Shown here: one piece after another, positions 10,201 to 18,676 of the stretch
Layout: the number at the start of each line of letters is the position of its first letter
How positions within the stretch are numbered: the first letter of the stretch is position 1
NCBI GenBank assembly: GCA_964640855.1
Contig: CAZXIX010000008.1
Span: forward strand, 15,531-79,530
Length of the DNA stretch: 64,000 bases
Origin: JAJDFU01 sp964640855
GTDB lineage: Bacteria > Bacteroidota > Bacteroidia > Chitinophagales > Saprospiraceae
Reading direction: 5' to 3'
The notes under the pieces: generated by a model
Databases searched by the model: none
What the model was told of the DNA's origin: nothing
Seen by the model: the letters and a program-made list of their open reading frames with translations, nothing else
Position numbers and translations under genes: made by a program

Positions 10201-10367
10201 AGGAGGATATTGCCTATCCGGGCAGCCAGCAGTTGCGTTTTTCCGGTTCCCGGCCCGGCAAGTACCATCACAGGGCCTTCGATCTGATCGACTGCCTCCC
10301 GCTGCGCGGAGTTAAGTGCGGCAAGAACTTCCTGGAACCGGTGTTGATATTGTTGGCGGGTAGACAA
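7242..10367 (-). CDS. UvrD/PcrA-type helicase fused to a PD-(D/E)XK nuclease
   Basis: A 1041-residue superfamily 1A helicase. Walker A is GPGTGKT at residues 38-44, the DExx box is LLVDEYQDTNGAQ, and VGDDDQSIYEFQGA and the late motifs near LTAHSSKGLEF are present. The C-terminal ~260 residues form a RecB/AddB-type nuclease with GIVDRIDL...LLDYKTGR. Cysteines in FLQCPLAF and near the C-terminus (CGKTDCSWC) could hold an iron-sulfur cluster as in AddB-like nucleases. This architecture fits double-strand break processing. No ATG or GTG is available near the N-terminus, so TTG at 10367 is the probable start. No partner AddA/AddB gene lies alongside. Confidence 0.9.
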   Translation of the reverse strand: MSTRQQYQHRFQEVLAALNSAQREAVDQIEGPVMVLAGPGTGKTQLLAARIGNILLQTDVQASNILCLTFSDAGVKAMRRRLLDFIGPEAHRVGIYTFHSFCNRIIQENLHLFGSRNLQSLTDLERVNLIRGLLDKLPPDNPLVVSRWDRYYYLPHLEHLFQTMKTEHWSVELVRRSISGYLDSLPERKDFQYQRAYKQFRKGDPKAGEMEKEQKKMVPLAAAAELFPAYEKALRTEARYDYEDMLLWVLEAFREHEWLLRSYQERFQYLLVDEYQDTNGAQNELLLQLASFWEDNPNLFVVGDDDQSIYEFQGARLQNMLDLLDRYRPHMHLVSLRQNYRSIPAILSSASGLIGRNEQRLVHHLEAGPKELAAAHPDRMHQTNRPVLLEYPHIRQEEVGLVLQIEELIRSGESPESIAIMYARHKQAHRIMELFSKKGIRFTTRRPVDLLNEPQIQHLIYLGRYLNRELKLAFSGEADLFPFLHAAFLQLDPVDLAHLSAYRAGRPGNSRPEWRRMLTDPDLLRRRKLNRPDRLLEVGERLTSWIRHAANLSVPHLLERLINESGFLAYTLSLPDKDEWLQALATLMRFTRQEAERHTHYTLAQWVNTLDQMAANRIPLPLQRIAEKGEGIQMLTAHSSKGLEFRYVFLLDATQNPWDSGRNGQRQFSFPDTLTFSGLTDALEARRRLFYVAMTRAETHLQISWSLEDAKGKETQPSQFVDELLEQEGLAKTRASVSAADLLDAEWISLFREEEPVRAESPPPAVLEDLLDGFRFSPSSLNRFLQCPLAFYYEHLLKVPVPFSNAALMGTAVHQALERLFGKKERTQKDLLKYFREEMERIRGLMDASGWEQRLDRGLYFLPIYFQQKAPGWPSFSLTEFRVRESEVDGVPVTGIVDRIDLIDGNKAVLLDYKTGRYRKERAREPDDRNPQGGPYWRQLQFYNLLLQQNPVLKGRRLDYGLISFVEPDPDGQVHEHRVAYDKEGEVLIRNLLQESWRQVKDHKFLEGCGKTDCSWCNFTRHNMQVSSFADEEQEGLDDES

Positions 10368-10538
10368 AGGATACAGCGTTTCGGAAAGGTAAAATGTAAC
10401 ACGAAAAATGCAGAAACGTAGTGAAACCCACCTCTTCCAGAGTCGGGTTTAATTAACATGGCCCTGGCAATAGGAGCGCCACGGCGGTTCGCAATGGCTC
10501 AGCCTTTCTGCACATCCCTGGACAAAGCCCCCAAACCT

Positions 10539-11249
10539 TTACCCCTCCGCAGCCTCGGCTTTCAATTTATTCATATCCCGCACGAGCATACGCTTTCGAT
10601 TGAAGGTCAGTATATTTTTATTGCGCAGTTCGTTCAGGATGGTGGTGACGGTCTGCCGGGAGGTAGCCGTCAGGTTGGCTATCTCCTGGTGAGTGAGAAA
10701 CTTCCGAACTTCCCGTTCAAATCCGATCTGTTTCCCCTTTTCGGCAGCCAATTGGTGCAAAAACTCGATTACGCGTGTGCGGGAATCCTTAAACACCAGA
10801 GATTCAAGCCGTTTTTCCATATCCAGGACCCGGGAACCGATGACTTTCATCATGAAAAGACTGAAGCCGTTGTGATCCCGCATCAGATCCTGGATGTCGT
10901 GCATAGACAGAATACAAACCGTTGTATGCTCCATGGCATAAGCAAAATCCCTTCGCTTCCCCTGACCGATCATGGCCAATTCCCCGAAGACTTCCCCCGG
11001 ACTCAGGATGGCTTTGGTGATCTCCTTTTCGCCATCCCCGTGGGTCCCTACCTTGACCCGGCCCTCGTAAATGAAGTAGATCTTGTCGGAATGTTCGTCG
11101 GGCATGTATATGTATTCGCCCCTTTTAAAGGCCTTATGTGTATGATTGTCCAAGTCCCCCCGACTGATCTTTTTGGGGCAAAAGACCCCGGAGACGTCAA
11201 TATTTTCGAGGTACCAAAGGGATTGATCGACCATGCTGCCTGAATTCAT
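10539..11249 (-). CDS. Crp/Fnr family transcriptional regulator
   Basis: A 236-residue regulator. A cyclic nucleotide-binding-like beta-roll occupies about residues 30-145 (HSDKIYFIYEGRVKVG, then LSPGEVFGELAMIGQG). A helix-turn-helix near residues 185-215 contains LTHQEIANLTATSRQTVTTI, the typical Crp winged helix. The N-terminal cysteine is not part of an Fnr-type cluster, so oxygen sensing is not indicated. It stands alone between the helicase-nuclease gene and dnaX; its targets are unknown. Confidence 0.9.
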   Translation of the reverse strand: MNSGSMVDQSLWYLENIDVSGVFCPKKISRGDLDNHTHKAFKRGEYIYMPDEHSDKIYFIYEGRVKVGTHGDGEKEITKAILSPGEVFGELAMIGQGKRRDFAYAMEHTTVCILSMHDIQDLMRDHNGFSLFMMKVIGSRVLDMEKRLESLVFKDSRTRVIEFLHQLAAEKGKQIGFEREVRKFLTHQEIANLTATSRQTVTTILNELRNKNILTFNRKRMLVRDMNKLKAEAAEG

Positions 11250-11358
11250 TTGGAGAGGAAAACGCTGTTACAACATCCAAAGTTTTTTTCGGATAGATCA
11301 ACTGTCTTCCAACCTACATTGTTCGAAAAAAATTAAGGAACTTTTTAGAAGGGGGCGG

Positions 11359-13053
11359 TCAATCCGGGTCGAATCGAAGGTCGAGGCGATCTCGCAGATT
11401 TTTCAGTTCCGGGTTGGATTCCAGCAATTGCTGGTACTTCTCCTTTTCGGAAAGCATCTTTTTGGGCTTGGGGCGGTCGGGAGCCAAATCTTTGTCCAAC
11501 TCGATCCTAATGGTCAGATTGGGGCAATTCAACTTCTCTTTCAGAAAGTCGCGCAGATCCAGTTCCTGTTTCAGCGTATCCACGGCGAGTTGCGTGCCGG
11601 TGCGAATGAGTAGCTCGAACTCCTGTGCTTTCAACTCGGCCTTTTTCATAATCAATTTCAGGGAAGAATGGGCTTTCTCCGAGGCGTAGGCTGACCAAAA
11701 GGCCTCTACTTCTTTTTGTTCGAGCAGGTGTTCCCGGACGACCTGGGCGGCCTCTTCTTTTTCCACTTCGGCCACCAATTGGTCGATATCCATCGATAAG
11801 CCGATATTACCGGATGCCGGTTTGGGATCTGCGTCCCGGGGGCCTACCGAGGGTTGTTCGACTTCCCCGGGTGGTTCTGGAGTGGGCGGGGTCTGATCAG
11901 GTGTTTTTTTTTCCTTGACAGGAGGTATGGGCTGATGTTGTACAGGCTGGCCCTTGATCAGGTGGGGTATGTGTGCCATACGGATCAATGCGATCTCCAC
12001 ATGCAGGCGCTTGTTGCGGGCGGTTTTATAGCGGACGTCGCATTCGTTGGCCAGATGCAGGGCGGTCAGCAAAAAGGAAGAGGATGCCAGCAGGCTCTGC
12101 TGCCGGTAGCGAGCTTGCAGTCCTTCGCCAGCTTCCAGCAGGGGGAGGGTGGCTTCGTCCTGGCATACCAACAAGTTTCGCAAGTGCTCGGACAAGCCGA
12201 AGAGGAAAAGGTCGCCGTCGAACCCCCGCCGAATGATCTCATCGTAGATCACCATCACGGAAGAAGAATCCCCCTGGAGCAGTGCATCCACTACGCGGAA
12301 ATAATAATCGTAATCCAGGATGTTGAGGTTCTCGATGACATCCGTGTAGGTGATCTTCTTGCCGGAAAAGGAAACGATGCGGTCGAAAATGGAGAGGGCG
12401 TCCCGCAGGGCGCCGTCGGCTTTCTGGGCGATAATGTGAAGTGCGTCCGGCTCGGCTTGTATCCCCTCTGCCGCACAGATGGATTCCAGGTAGCCCGTGA
12501 TATCCGGAATTTGGATGCGCCGGAAATCAAAGATCTGACAACGAGAAAGGATGGTGGGGATGATCTTGTGCTTTTCCGTGGTTGCCAGGATGAAAACGGC
12601 ATAGGGGGGCGGCTCCTCCAACGTTTTGAGAAAGGCGTTGAAGGCTGCCTGACTCAGCATGTGGACCTCATCGATAATGAATACTTTGTAGTCGCCCTGC
12701 TGCGGCTGAAATCGGACTTGCTCGTTCAGCTGGCGAATGTGCTCGACGCTGTTGTTGGAGGCAGCATCGAGTTCGGTAATGTTGAAGGAAGCGTTTTGAT
12801 TGAATGCCTGGCAGGAAGAGCAGGTATTGCAGGGTTCGAAATCCGTGCTGCGGTTCTGGCAATTCAGAACCTTGGCCAGGATACGCGCACTGGTGGTTTT
12901 TCCGACCCCTCTCGGCCCGCAAAACAAAAAAGCATGGGCCAGATGGTCGCTTTTCAGCGCATTTTTCAGGGTCTGGGAAACATGCTGCTGCCCAACCACC
13001 TCGTCGAACCGAACGGGGCGATACTTTCTTGCCGATACCACGAACTTGCCCAT
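11359..13053 (-). CDS. dnaX: DNA polymerase III subunits gamma and tau
   Basis: A 564-residue clamp-loader ATPase. It starts MGKFVVSARKYRPVRFDEVV. Walker A is GPRGVGKTTSA, the zinc module is CNxxNRSTDFEPCNTCSSC, DEVH is the Walker B motif, and the sensor region TILSRCQIFDFRR is intact. The C-terminal third (from about residue 370) is Pro/Gln-rich and then charged, as in tau. No slippery A/T run was noticed inside the gene that would make the short gamma form by frameshifting, although this was judged by eye. Confidence 0.95.
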   Translation of the reverse strand: MGKFVVSARKYRPVRFDEVVGQQHVSQTLKNALKSDHLAHAFLFCGPRGVGKTTSARILAKVLNCQNRSTDFEPCNTCSSCQAFNQNASFNITELDAASNNSVEHIRQLNEQVRFQPQQGDYKVFIIDEVHMLSQAAFNAFLKTLEEPPPYAVFILATTEKHKIIPTILSRCQIFDFRRIQIPDITGYLESICAAEGIQAEPDALHIIAQKADGALRDALSIFDRIVSFSGKKITYTDVIENLNILDYDYYFRVVDALLQGDSSSVMVIYDEIIRRGFDGDLFLFGLSEHLRNLLVCQDEATLPLLEAGEGLQARYRQQSLLASSSFLLTALHLANECDVRYKTARNKRLHVEIALIRMAHIPHLIKGQPVQHQPIPPVKEKKTPDQTPPTPEPPGEVEQPSVGPRDADPKPASGNIGLSMDIDQLVAEVEKEEAAQVVREHLLEQKEVEAFWSAYASEKAHSSLKLIMKKAELKAQEFELLIRTGTQLAVDTLKQELDLRDFLKEKLNCPNLTIRIELDKDLAPDRPKPKKMLSEKEKYQQLLESNPELKNLRDRLDLRFDPD

Positions 13054-13091
13054 AGGGTGAAAAAGTCGATGGATGATTTTATGTTAACGTC

Positions 13092-13099
13092 CAAAGGTA
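13092..13099 (-). promoter_or_regulatory. Bacteroidota -7 box for dnaX
   Basis: TACCTTTG on the minus strand, 38 bases before the dnaX ATG. It lies in the 139-base divergent region shared with nadE, whose own box is at 13163-13170 on the other strand. Confidence 0.5.
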
Positions 13100-13162
13100 A
13101 TAAAATGACAACGCCCTGAGTAAAGGGAAGTTTCCAGAGGGGGGTGCTTCGCCCGGGGCTTG

Positions 13163-13170
13163 TATCTTTG
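13163..13170 (+). promoter_or_regulatory. Bacteroidota -7 box for nadE
   Basis: TATCTTTG matches TAnnTTTG and ends 22 bases before the nadE ATG. Confidence 0.5.
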
Positions 13171-13192
13171 AGCCATTAAAGAATCGCCTTCC

Positions 13193-14825
13193 ATGAAGAT
13201 CGCCGTCGCGCAACTCAATTATCACATCGGAAATTTCGAGGGGAACCTGCGCAAAATGCTGGATGCCGTAGCCCAGGCCCGGCAACAGGGCGCGGATCTG
13301 GTCTGCTTCAGCGAGCTGGCGACCACAGGATATCCTCCCCGGGATTTCCTGGAATTCGATGATTTCATCCGGCAATCCGAAGAATCGGTACAGGCATTGG
13401 CCGAAGCCTCTCAGAATATCGGCATTGTGGTCGGCTCGCCCAGCCGAAACCCCCGGGTCGAGGGCAAAGACCTTTTCAATTCCGCCTATTTCCTGGCAGA
13501 TGGGGAGATCCGCCATGTGCAGCACAAGACCCTTTTGCCGACTTACGACATCTTCGATGAATACCGCTATTTCGAGCCGGCCGTAGAATGGAAGACCCTG
13601 GAGTTTCGNNNNNNNNNNCCTGACGGTCTGCGAGGATATCTGGAACATCGGGAACGAGAATCCCCTCTACACCGTATGCCCGATGGACGAGATGATCGGC
13701 GAAAAGCCGGACCTGATGATCAACCTTTCGGCCTCGCCTTTTTCCTTTCAACAACCGGATACCCGCAAACACATTGTCCTGAGCAATGTCGAACGCTACC
13801 GGGTACCCATCATTTACGTGAATCACAGCGGCGCCCAGACAGAGATCATTTTTGACGGAGGATCGCTGATCGCCTCCCCGGACGGGAAGATCTACGAAGA
13901 ACTGCCCCATTTCGAGGAATGCATCCGGACCTATGCCCTGGATGACATCATTCGAGGCGGGCAACACAAGGTACAGGCCTGGCAGAAAATCGAGCTTCTG
14001 CACGAAGGTATCCGGGTCGGCATTCGGGATTACTTCCAAAAACTGGGTTTGAAACGCGCCATACTGGGGCTATCCGGTGGGATTGATTCGGCGGTGGCTC
14101 TGGTCATGGCGGCTAGCGCGCTGGGCAAGGATAACGTACGGGCCGTTCTGATGCCCTCTCAGTTCTCCTCCTCCCACTCCGTCATCGATGCCCGTCAATT
14201 GGCCGAAAATCTGGGTGTGCAGTATGATATCGTACCCATCCAGGAGATTTACGAGACTTACATGCAGGTGCTCAAGCCTCATTTCTGGGCTACGGAATTC
14301 GGACTGGCGGAAGAAAATTTACAGGCTCGTGCCCGGGCCATGATCCTGATGGCTTTTTCCAATAAATACGGGAACATCCTGCTCAACACCTCCAACAAGA
14401 GTGAGATGGCAGTCGGGTATAGCACCCTGTATGGCGATATGTGCGGGGGGCTGTCCGTCATCGGAGATCTTTACAAAACGGAAGTGGTGGAACTGGCCCG
14501 CTTCATCAATCGGGATGAGGAGATCATCCCGGACAATATCCTCACCAAACCCCCTAGCGCCGAACTACGTCCCGATCAGAAGGATACGGATAGCTTGCCG
14601 GAATATGAGATCCTGGATCAAATTCTTTTCGAATACGTCGAAAACCGATTGGGGCCCCGGGAGATTATCGCTTTGGGCTATGATGAAAAACTGGTCCTAA
14701 GGATACTCAAGTTGGTCAACACCAATGAATTCAAGCGTTTCCAAACTCCTCCGGTATTGCGGGTCTCCAACAAGGCCTTTGGTATGGGCCGAAGAATGCC
14801 AATCGTAGGCAAATACCTTTCGTGA
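13193..14825 (+). CDS. nadE: Glutamine-dependent NAD+ synthetase (interrupted by an assembly gap)
   Basis: It makes NAD+ from nicotinate adenine dinucleotide using glutamine as ammonia donor. The N-terminal nitrilase-type glutaminase shows its triad: Glu in VCFSELATTGY, Lys in HKTLLPTYD, and Cys in LTVCEDIWN just after the gap. The C-terminal synthetase has the PP-loop LSGGIDSAVAL. Ten Ns at 13609-13618 put the halves in different frames. Homologues usually have about five residues between the flanking segments, so the true gap is probably near 15 bases and the gene is intact in the organism. Nothing else is wrong with the reading frame. Confidence 0.94.
13609..13618. other. Assembly gap (10 N) inside nadE
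   Basis: A run of ten Ns. Ten is not compatible with an open frame across the gap, whereas about 15 bases would be, so the length is a placeholder. Confidence 0.97.
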
Positions 14826-14861
14826 CCTTTTCGGAAGGGTGCGTCTCACTAAACGAAGAAG

Positions 14862-14885
14862 GTCGGATTAAATCCGGCACTTTTT
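14862..14885 (+). terminator. Rho-independent terminator after nadE
   Basis: A 7-bp stem GTCGGAT / ATCCGGC (one G-T pair) with a TAA loop, followed two bases later by TTTTT. It starts 37 bases after the nadE stop. Confidence 0.6.
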
Positions 14886-14886
14886 A

Positions 14887-15216
14887 ATGGTTTTCCTTAG
14901 TTTTGTGAGGTCAAAAATTTTCTTTTTCATCGGCTTTCTACGCAAAATACTCCCCCTTCTCCCTACCCAAATCAGTTTCTGGACGTTCGTCTACCAGATC
15001 TCTACCGGGGTATCCTGGCGCATTGCGTTAGCGGCCATTCCTTTCGTGATCTTCGCCACGATTACCGGGATTTCCTGGTGGCAAGGACTGAAATCCCTGT
15101 ATCTGAAGCGACTTGAAAAGCGAGAAAGGCTATTGCAGGAAGGCCAACCGGTTCCGGTTTACCTCCGTTCGGTAGCCTTCTGGAAGGGTGAGGCCGGCGG
15201 CTGGCCTCCTCACTAA
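14887..15216 (+). CDS. Small predicted membrane protein, unknown function
   Basis: A 109-residue open frame that I do not recognise. It has two hydrophobic stretches, about residues 11-28 and 45-65 (the second ALAAIPFVIFATITGISWW), followed by a basic segment LKSLYLKRLEKRERL and a proline-rich tail. The ATG directly follows the T-run of the nadE terminator, and a TAGTTTTG box at 14898-14905 lies inside the first codons, so the true start may be the GTG at 14905. It could also be a chance open frame; no family support is visible. Confidence 0.4.
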   Translation: MVFLSFVRSKIFFFIGFLRKILPLLPTQISFWTFVYQISTGVSWRIALAAIPFVIFATITGISWWQGLKSLYLKRLEKRERLLQEGQPVPVYLRSVAFWKGEAGGWPPH

Positions 15217-15376
15217 TTTGCTTCCCCGCATACCTGTCCTCAGCCAAGGGCTTCCTTCGGCACTTCAGGTCTTGTCCCATAGGTCCCACTCATTTCAGCT
15301 TTTTCGCAAAATCCTGACCAAGTTGCGACAGACGGGGTTTTCCTTAATGCGTGGAACGGATTAGATTTACTTTTCT

Positions 15377-17602
15377 TTGGTAAAAGACAAACGCATCTTG
15401 GTCAAGCGATTAACACTCCTTCTCCTTTGGACTTTCCTGACCCTTCTTTGTCTGCCTGCGCTGCAGAGCCAATCGCATTCCGTGGCACGCAAATGGAATG
15501 AAGCTTTGCTGCACAGCATCCGAAATGATTTTGCACGGCCCACCGTACATGCCCGCAATCTTTTTCATTCCTCCAGCCTGATGTATGATGCCTGGGCTCT
15601 GTTTGATAAACAGGCCGAAACGTATTTTCTGGGGAAAACCGTTGGCTCTTTTTTCTGCCCTTTTACCGGGTTTGTCCAACCGGAAGATGTTGAGGCAACC
15701 CGGGAAGAAATCATGAGCTTTGCCGTTTATCGGCTGATCCGGCATCGCTTCCGAAACTCTCCGGGCATGCGCTCCATATACGCATATGCCGATTCTCTTA
15801 TGGTAGAGATGGGTTACGATACCAACCAGGTATCTACGAATTATTCCGATGGGGATCCGGCGCATCTGGGAAACTACCTGGCCCAGCAGATGATCCTTTT
15901 CGGCTTGCAGGACGGTTCCAACGAACAGAATGATTACGCAAACCGGTACTATGAGCCCGTCAACCGCCCCTTGCGGCCCATTTTTTCCGGTGCTGGGGAC
16001 CTCTCCTTCCCGGACCGGTGGCAACCTCTGAGCTTCAGCGCTTTCGTGGACCAGTCCGGCAACTTGATCCCGAATGCAACCCCGCCTTTTCTGAGCCCGG
16101 AATGGGGGGAGGTCGTACCTTTTGCCCTGACCGAAGCGGATTTGAGCCTCAAAGAAAGAGAGAATTACACCTATCACGTATACCACGATCCCGGGCCGCC
16201 TCCTTTTCTTTTGGGGGAAGATGAAAGCACGACCGCCGAATATCAATGGGGATTTTCGCTGGTGGGAATATGGTCCGCGCATCTGGACCCTGCAGATGGT
16301 GTGATGTGGGATATTTCGCCGGGAAGCCTGGGCAACAATCCGGAATTTCCTGCCGGCTGGGAAGGGATGCGTCAATTTTACCAGTACCTTGGAGGTGGAG
16401 ATCTGAGCCGGGGGCATGCGATCAATCCCCATACCCAACAACCCTATGAGCCCCAATGGGTACCCAGAGGCGACTATACACGGGTACTCGCGGAATTCTG
16501 GGCTGACGGCCCGGATTCGGAAACCCCGCCCGGGCACTGGTTTGCCATCCTGAATTATGTGAACGATCATCCGCTCCAAGAAAACCGGTTTCAGGGAGAA
16601 GGAGCGCTGGTGGATGAGCTGGAATGGGATGTAAAAGCCTATTTTGCGTTGGGCGGCGCCATGCACGACGCTGCCATCAGCGCCTGGGGCGTAAAAGGTT
16701 GGTACGATTACATCCGCCCCATCAGCGCGATCCGCTATATGGCATCTCAAGGGCAAAGCAGCGACCCGGACCTTCCCAATTACTCCCCTTATGGCTTACC
16801 CCTCATTCCCGGCTTTATTGAGCTGGTAACCGAAGGAGACCCCCTGGCCTTTACCACCCGAAACCTAAACCGGGTCAAACTTTACGGATGGAGAGGGCCG
16901 GACTATATTGATGATCCGGAGAATGATACGGCGGGTGTGGGCTGGATCCTGGCTGAAAGATGGTGGCCCAATCAAAGACCTGATTTCGTCACGCCCAATT
17001 TTGCCGGATACGTTTCCGGCCATTCCACCTTTTCAAGGGCCGCGGCCGAAGTTCTGACCTTGCTGACGGGCGATCCTTTTTTCCCGGGCGGAATGGGCGA
17101 GTTCATGGCCAAAAAGAATGAGTTTCTCGTATTCGAGGATGGCCCCAGCCAGGATATCGTTCTGCAATGGGCTACTTATCGGGATGCTTCTGATCAAACG
17201 AGCCTTTCCCGGATTTGGGGGGGTATTCATCCGCCGGCAGATGACATCCCCGGACGACAGATTGGAATTTTGGTGGGTCAGGATGCCTTTGAGCTGGCCA
17301 AAACTTATTTTGAAGGTAGGGTCACGTCTGCGGAGGAAAAACCGGAGGCCGACCAAAGGATCGCTCTCTTTCCCAATCCGGCGGCCCGGAACGGAGCGCT
17401 TTTCATTCAACTACAAGGACCGGCGCGCTCGCTGATTCTGGAACTTTTCACCATGCAAGGACAAAGCGTCAAAAACCTTGTGGTTCCGGAAGGTACTTTG
17501 CAGCTGAGTTTTCCTCTGGACGAACTAACGGCTGGCCCCTATATCCTCAGAATCCGATCCCCGCAATGGAGCCTGAGCCGGATTCTTATCGTCCACGACT
17601 AG
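15377..17602 (+). CDS. Secreted vanadium-dependent haloperoxidase-like PAP2 protein with T9SS tail
   Basis: A 741-residue secreted protein. After a signal peptide (cleavage near ALQSQS) comes a long alpha-helical domain of the vanadium haloperoxidase / acid phosphatase superfamily. All vanadate ligands are present with the spacing of fungal chloroperoxidase: Lys440 and Arg447 (KGWYDYIRP), Ser547-Gly548-His549 (YVSGHSTF), Arg612 and His618 (SRIWGGIHPPADD). The last ~80 residues, from IALFPNPAARNG, form a type A T9SS sorting domain, so the enzyme should be exported to the surface or medium. No ATG is available; TTG at 15377 or 15398 starts it. Halide oxidation is inferred; the family also contains phosphatases. 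Confidence 0.85.
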   Translation: MVKDKRILVKRLTLLLLWTFLTLLCLPALQSQSHSVARKWNEALLHSIRNDFARPTVHARNLFHSSSLMYDAWALFDKQAETYFLGKTVGSFFCPFTGFVQPEDVEATREEIMSFAVYRLIRHRFRNSPGMRSIYAYADSLMVEMGYDTNQVSTNYSDGDPAHLGNYLAQQMILFGLQDGSNEQNDYANRYYEPVNRPLRPIFSGAGDLSFPDRWQPLSFSAFVDQSGNLIPNATPPFLSPEWGEVVPFALTEADLSLKERENYTYHVYHDPGPPPFLLGEDESTTAEYQWGFSLVGIWSAHLDPADGVMWDISPGSLGNNPEFPAGWEGMRQFYQYLGGGDLSRGHAINPHTQQPYEPQWVPRGDYTRVLAEFWADGPDSETPPGHWFAILNYVNDHPLQENRFQGEGALVDELEWDVKAYFALGGAMHDAAISAWGVKGWYDYIRPISAIRYMASQGQSSDPDLPNYSPYGLPLIPGFIELVTEGDPLAFTTRNLNRVKLYGWRGPDYIDDPENDTAGVGWILAERWWPNQRPDFVTPNFAGYVSGHSTFSRAAAEVLTLLTGDPFFPGGMGEFMAKKNEFLVFEDGPSQDIVLQWATYRDASDQTSLSRIWGGIHPPADDIPGRQIGILVGQDAFELAKTYFEGRVTSAEEKPEADQRIALFPNPAARNGALFIQLQGPARSLILELFTMQGQSVKNLVVPEGTLQLSFPLDELTAGPYILRIRSPQWSLSRILIVHD

Positions 17603-17647
17603 CGTTTCCATTTTCCAGCTGGTACCGACTTTTTTTGGAAGGAGGAT

Positions 17648-18205
17648 CTACTTCTTCCACTTAATATTACAGCCTCCGCTGGGATATTGCTTTTCAGGGA
17701 CCGGTCTACCCTCCAGCACGGCGTCTATGGCTTCGCGAAGATCTCTGCCGGTAAGCGGTTTGCCACTTTTGGGGCGGGAATCGTCCAGGCGGCCCCGGTA
17801 AACCAGTTTGCGTTCGCCATCAAACAGATAAAAGTCGGGCGTACAGGCGGCATCGTAAGCATGGGCTACCTCCTGGCTTTCATCGTATAAATAAGGAAAA
17901 GCATACCCAACCTCCCGGGCGTGTTCCTTCATCTTTTCCGGACCATCCTGTGGATAGTTCTCTACATCGTTGGAGCTAATGGCCACAACCCCTATGCCTT
18001 TGGCCATATATTCATTCGTGAGGCGGACGATCTCCGGATTAACGTGGATGACGTAGGGGCAATGGTTGCAAAGGAACATGACCAGGGTCCCTTTTTCGGT
18101 AGCGATATCATCCAGAGAAACCCTATTCCCGCTTACGGTATCCGGTAAATTGAAATCAGGGGCTTGGGTGCCCAATTCAAGCATTTTCGATTCAGTGAAA
18201 GCCAT
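17648..18205 (-). CDS. Redoxin / thioredoxin-like protein (PRX-like)
   Basis: A 185-residue thioredoxin-fold protein of the AhpC/TSA-like family. The motif FLCNHCPYVIHV gives a CxxC pair at the redox site; GTQAPDFNLPD marks the N-terminus and a YDAACTPDFYLFD segment with the cis-proline follows. No signal peptide is present, so it is cytoplasmic. It is 47 bases downstream of the MlaD-like gene and may share its transcript. Peroxidase or disulfide reductase activity is likely; the partner is unknown. Confidence 0.85.
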   Translation of the reverse strand: MAFTESKMLELGTQAPDFNLPDTVSGNRVSLDDIATEKGTLVMFLCNHCPYVIHVNPEIVRLTNEYMAKGIGVVAISSNDVENYPQDGPEKMKEHAREVGYAFPYLYDESQEVAHAYDAACTPDFYLFDGERKLVYRGRLDDSRPKSGKPLTGRDLREAIDAVLEGRPVPEKQYPSGGCNIKWKK

Positions 18206-18252
18206 AGGTATGGTTGAGTAGTTAAGTAGTTGGACGGAAATACAGCGACTCC

Positions 18253-18666
18253 TTATTCCTGGAGGGAAAGTTGCTCGATCTCGACTTTCAGGGTATCTCC
18301 GGGAAACAACATTTCACCTGCCATACCCTTCATTTCCAAAAACAGGACGATCTTTCCCAATACGCCTTCTGTCTGCCTGGAGAAGGCCGCATCTCTTGTG
18401 ATGGAAACGCCCCGATCCACGGCAAGTTCGACGATGACGCTTCCCGTTTCCAATTCGATCACATCCTTTACTTTTCCGATGGTGATCCCGCGGTACTGTA
18501 AAGGGGTTTCTTTCTTTAGCCCCTGTGCATCCGATACCTCCAGAAAAAAACGATTGGAGCGATCGAAAGGACCTTCCTCGGCTACATACAGATAGCCCAG
18601 CAATAAGACGAAGAGAATGCCGGCAAGGATCAGGGCGGATTGAAGAGCAGGTCTCTTTTTTTCCAT
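18253..18666 (-). CDS. Mini MCE-domain (MlaD-like) protein
   Basis: A 137-residue protein with one N-terminal membrane helix (ALILAGILFVLLLGYLYV) and a single MCE domain (FFLEVSDAQGLKKETPLQYR, then GITIGKVKDV). MCE proteins form rings that carry lipids between membranes, normally with MlaE and MlaF, neither of which is here. It ends right after the MCE domain and lacks the long C-terminal helical region of ordinary MlaD relatives. The ATG at 18666 is preferred to the TTG two codons upstream. It starts 10 bases after the VanY-like gene, so the two are probably co-transcribed. Confidence 0.8.
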   Translation of the reverse strand: MEKKRPALQSALILAGILFVLLLGYLYVAEEGPFDRSNRFFLEVSDAQGLKKETPLQYRGITIGKVKDVIELETGSVIVELAVDRGVSITRDAAFSRQTEGVLGKIVLFLEMKGMAGEMLFPGDTLKVEIEQLSLQE

Positions 18667-18676
18667 ATCCAAAAAG

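Noticed and set aside
10458..11243. Rightward 261-codon open frame
   Set aside because: It is the antisense of the Crp/Fnr gene and shows no domain signature.
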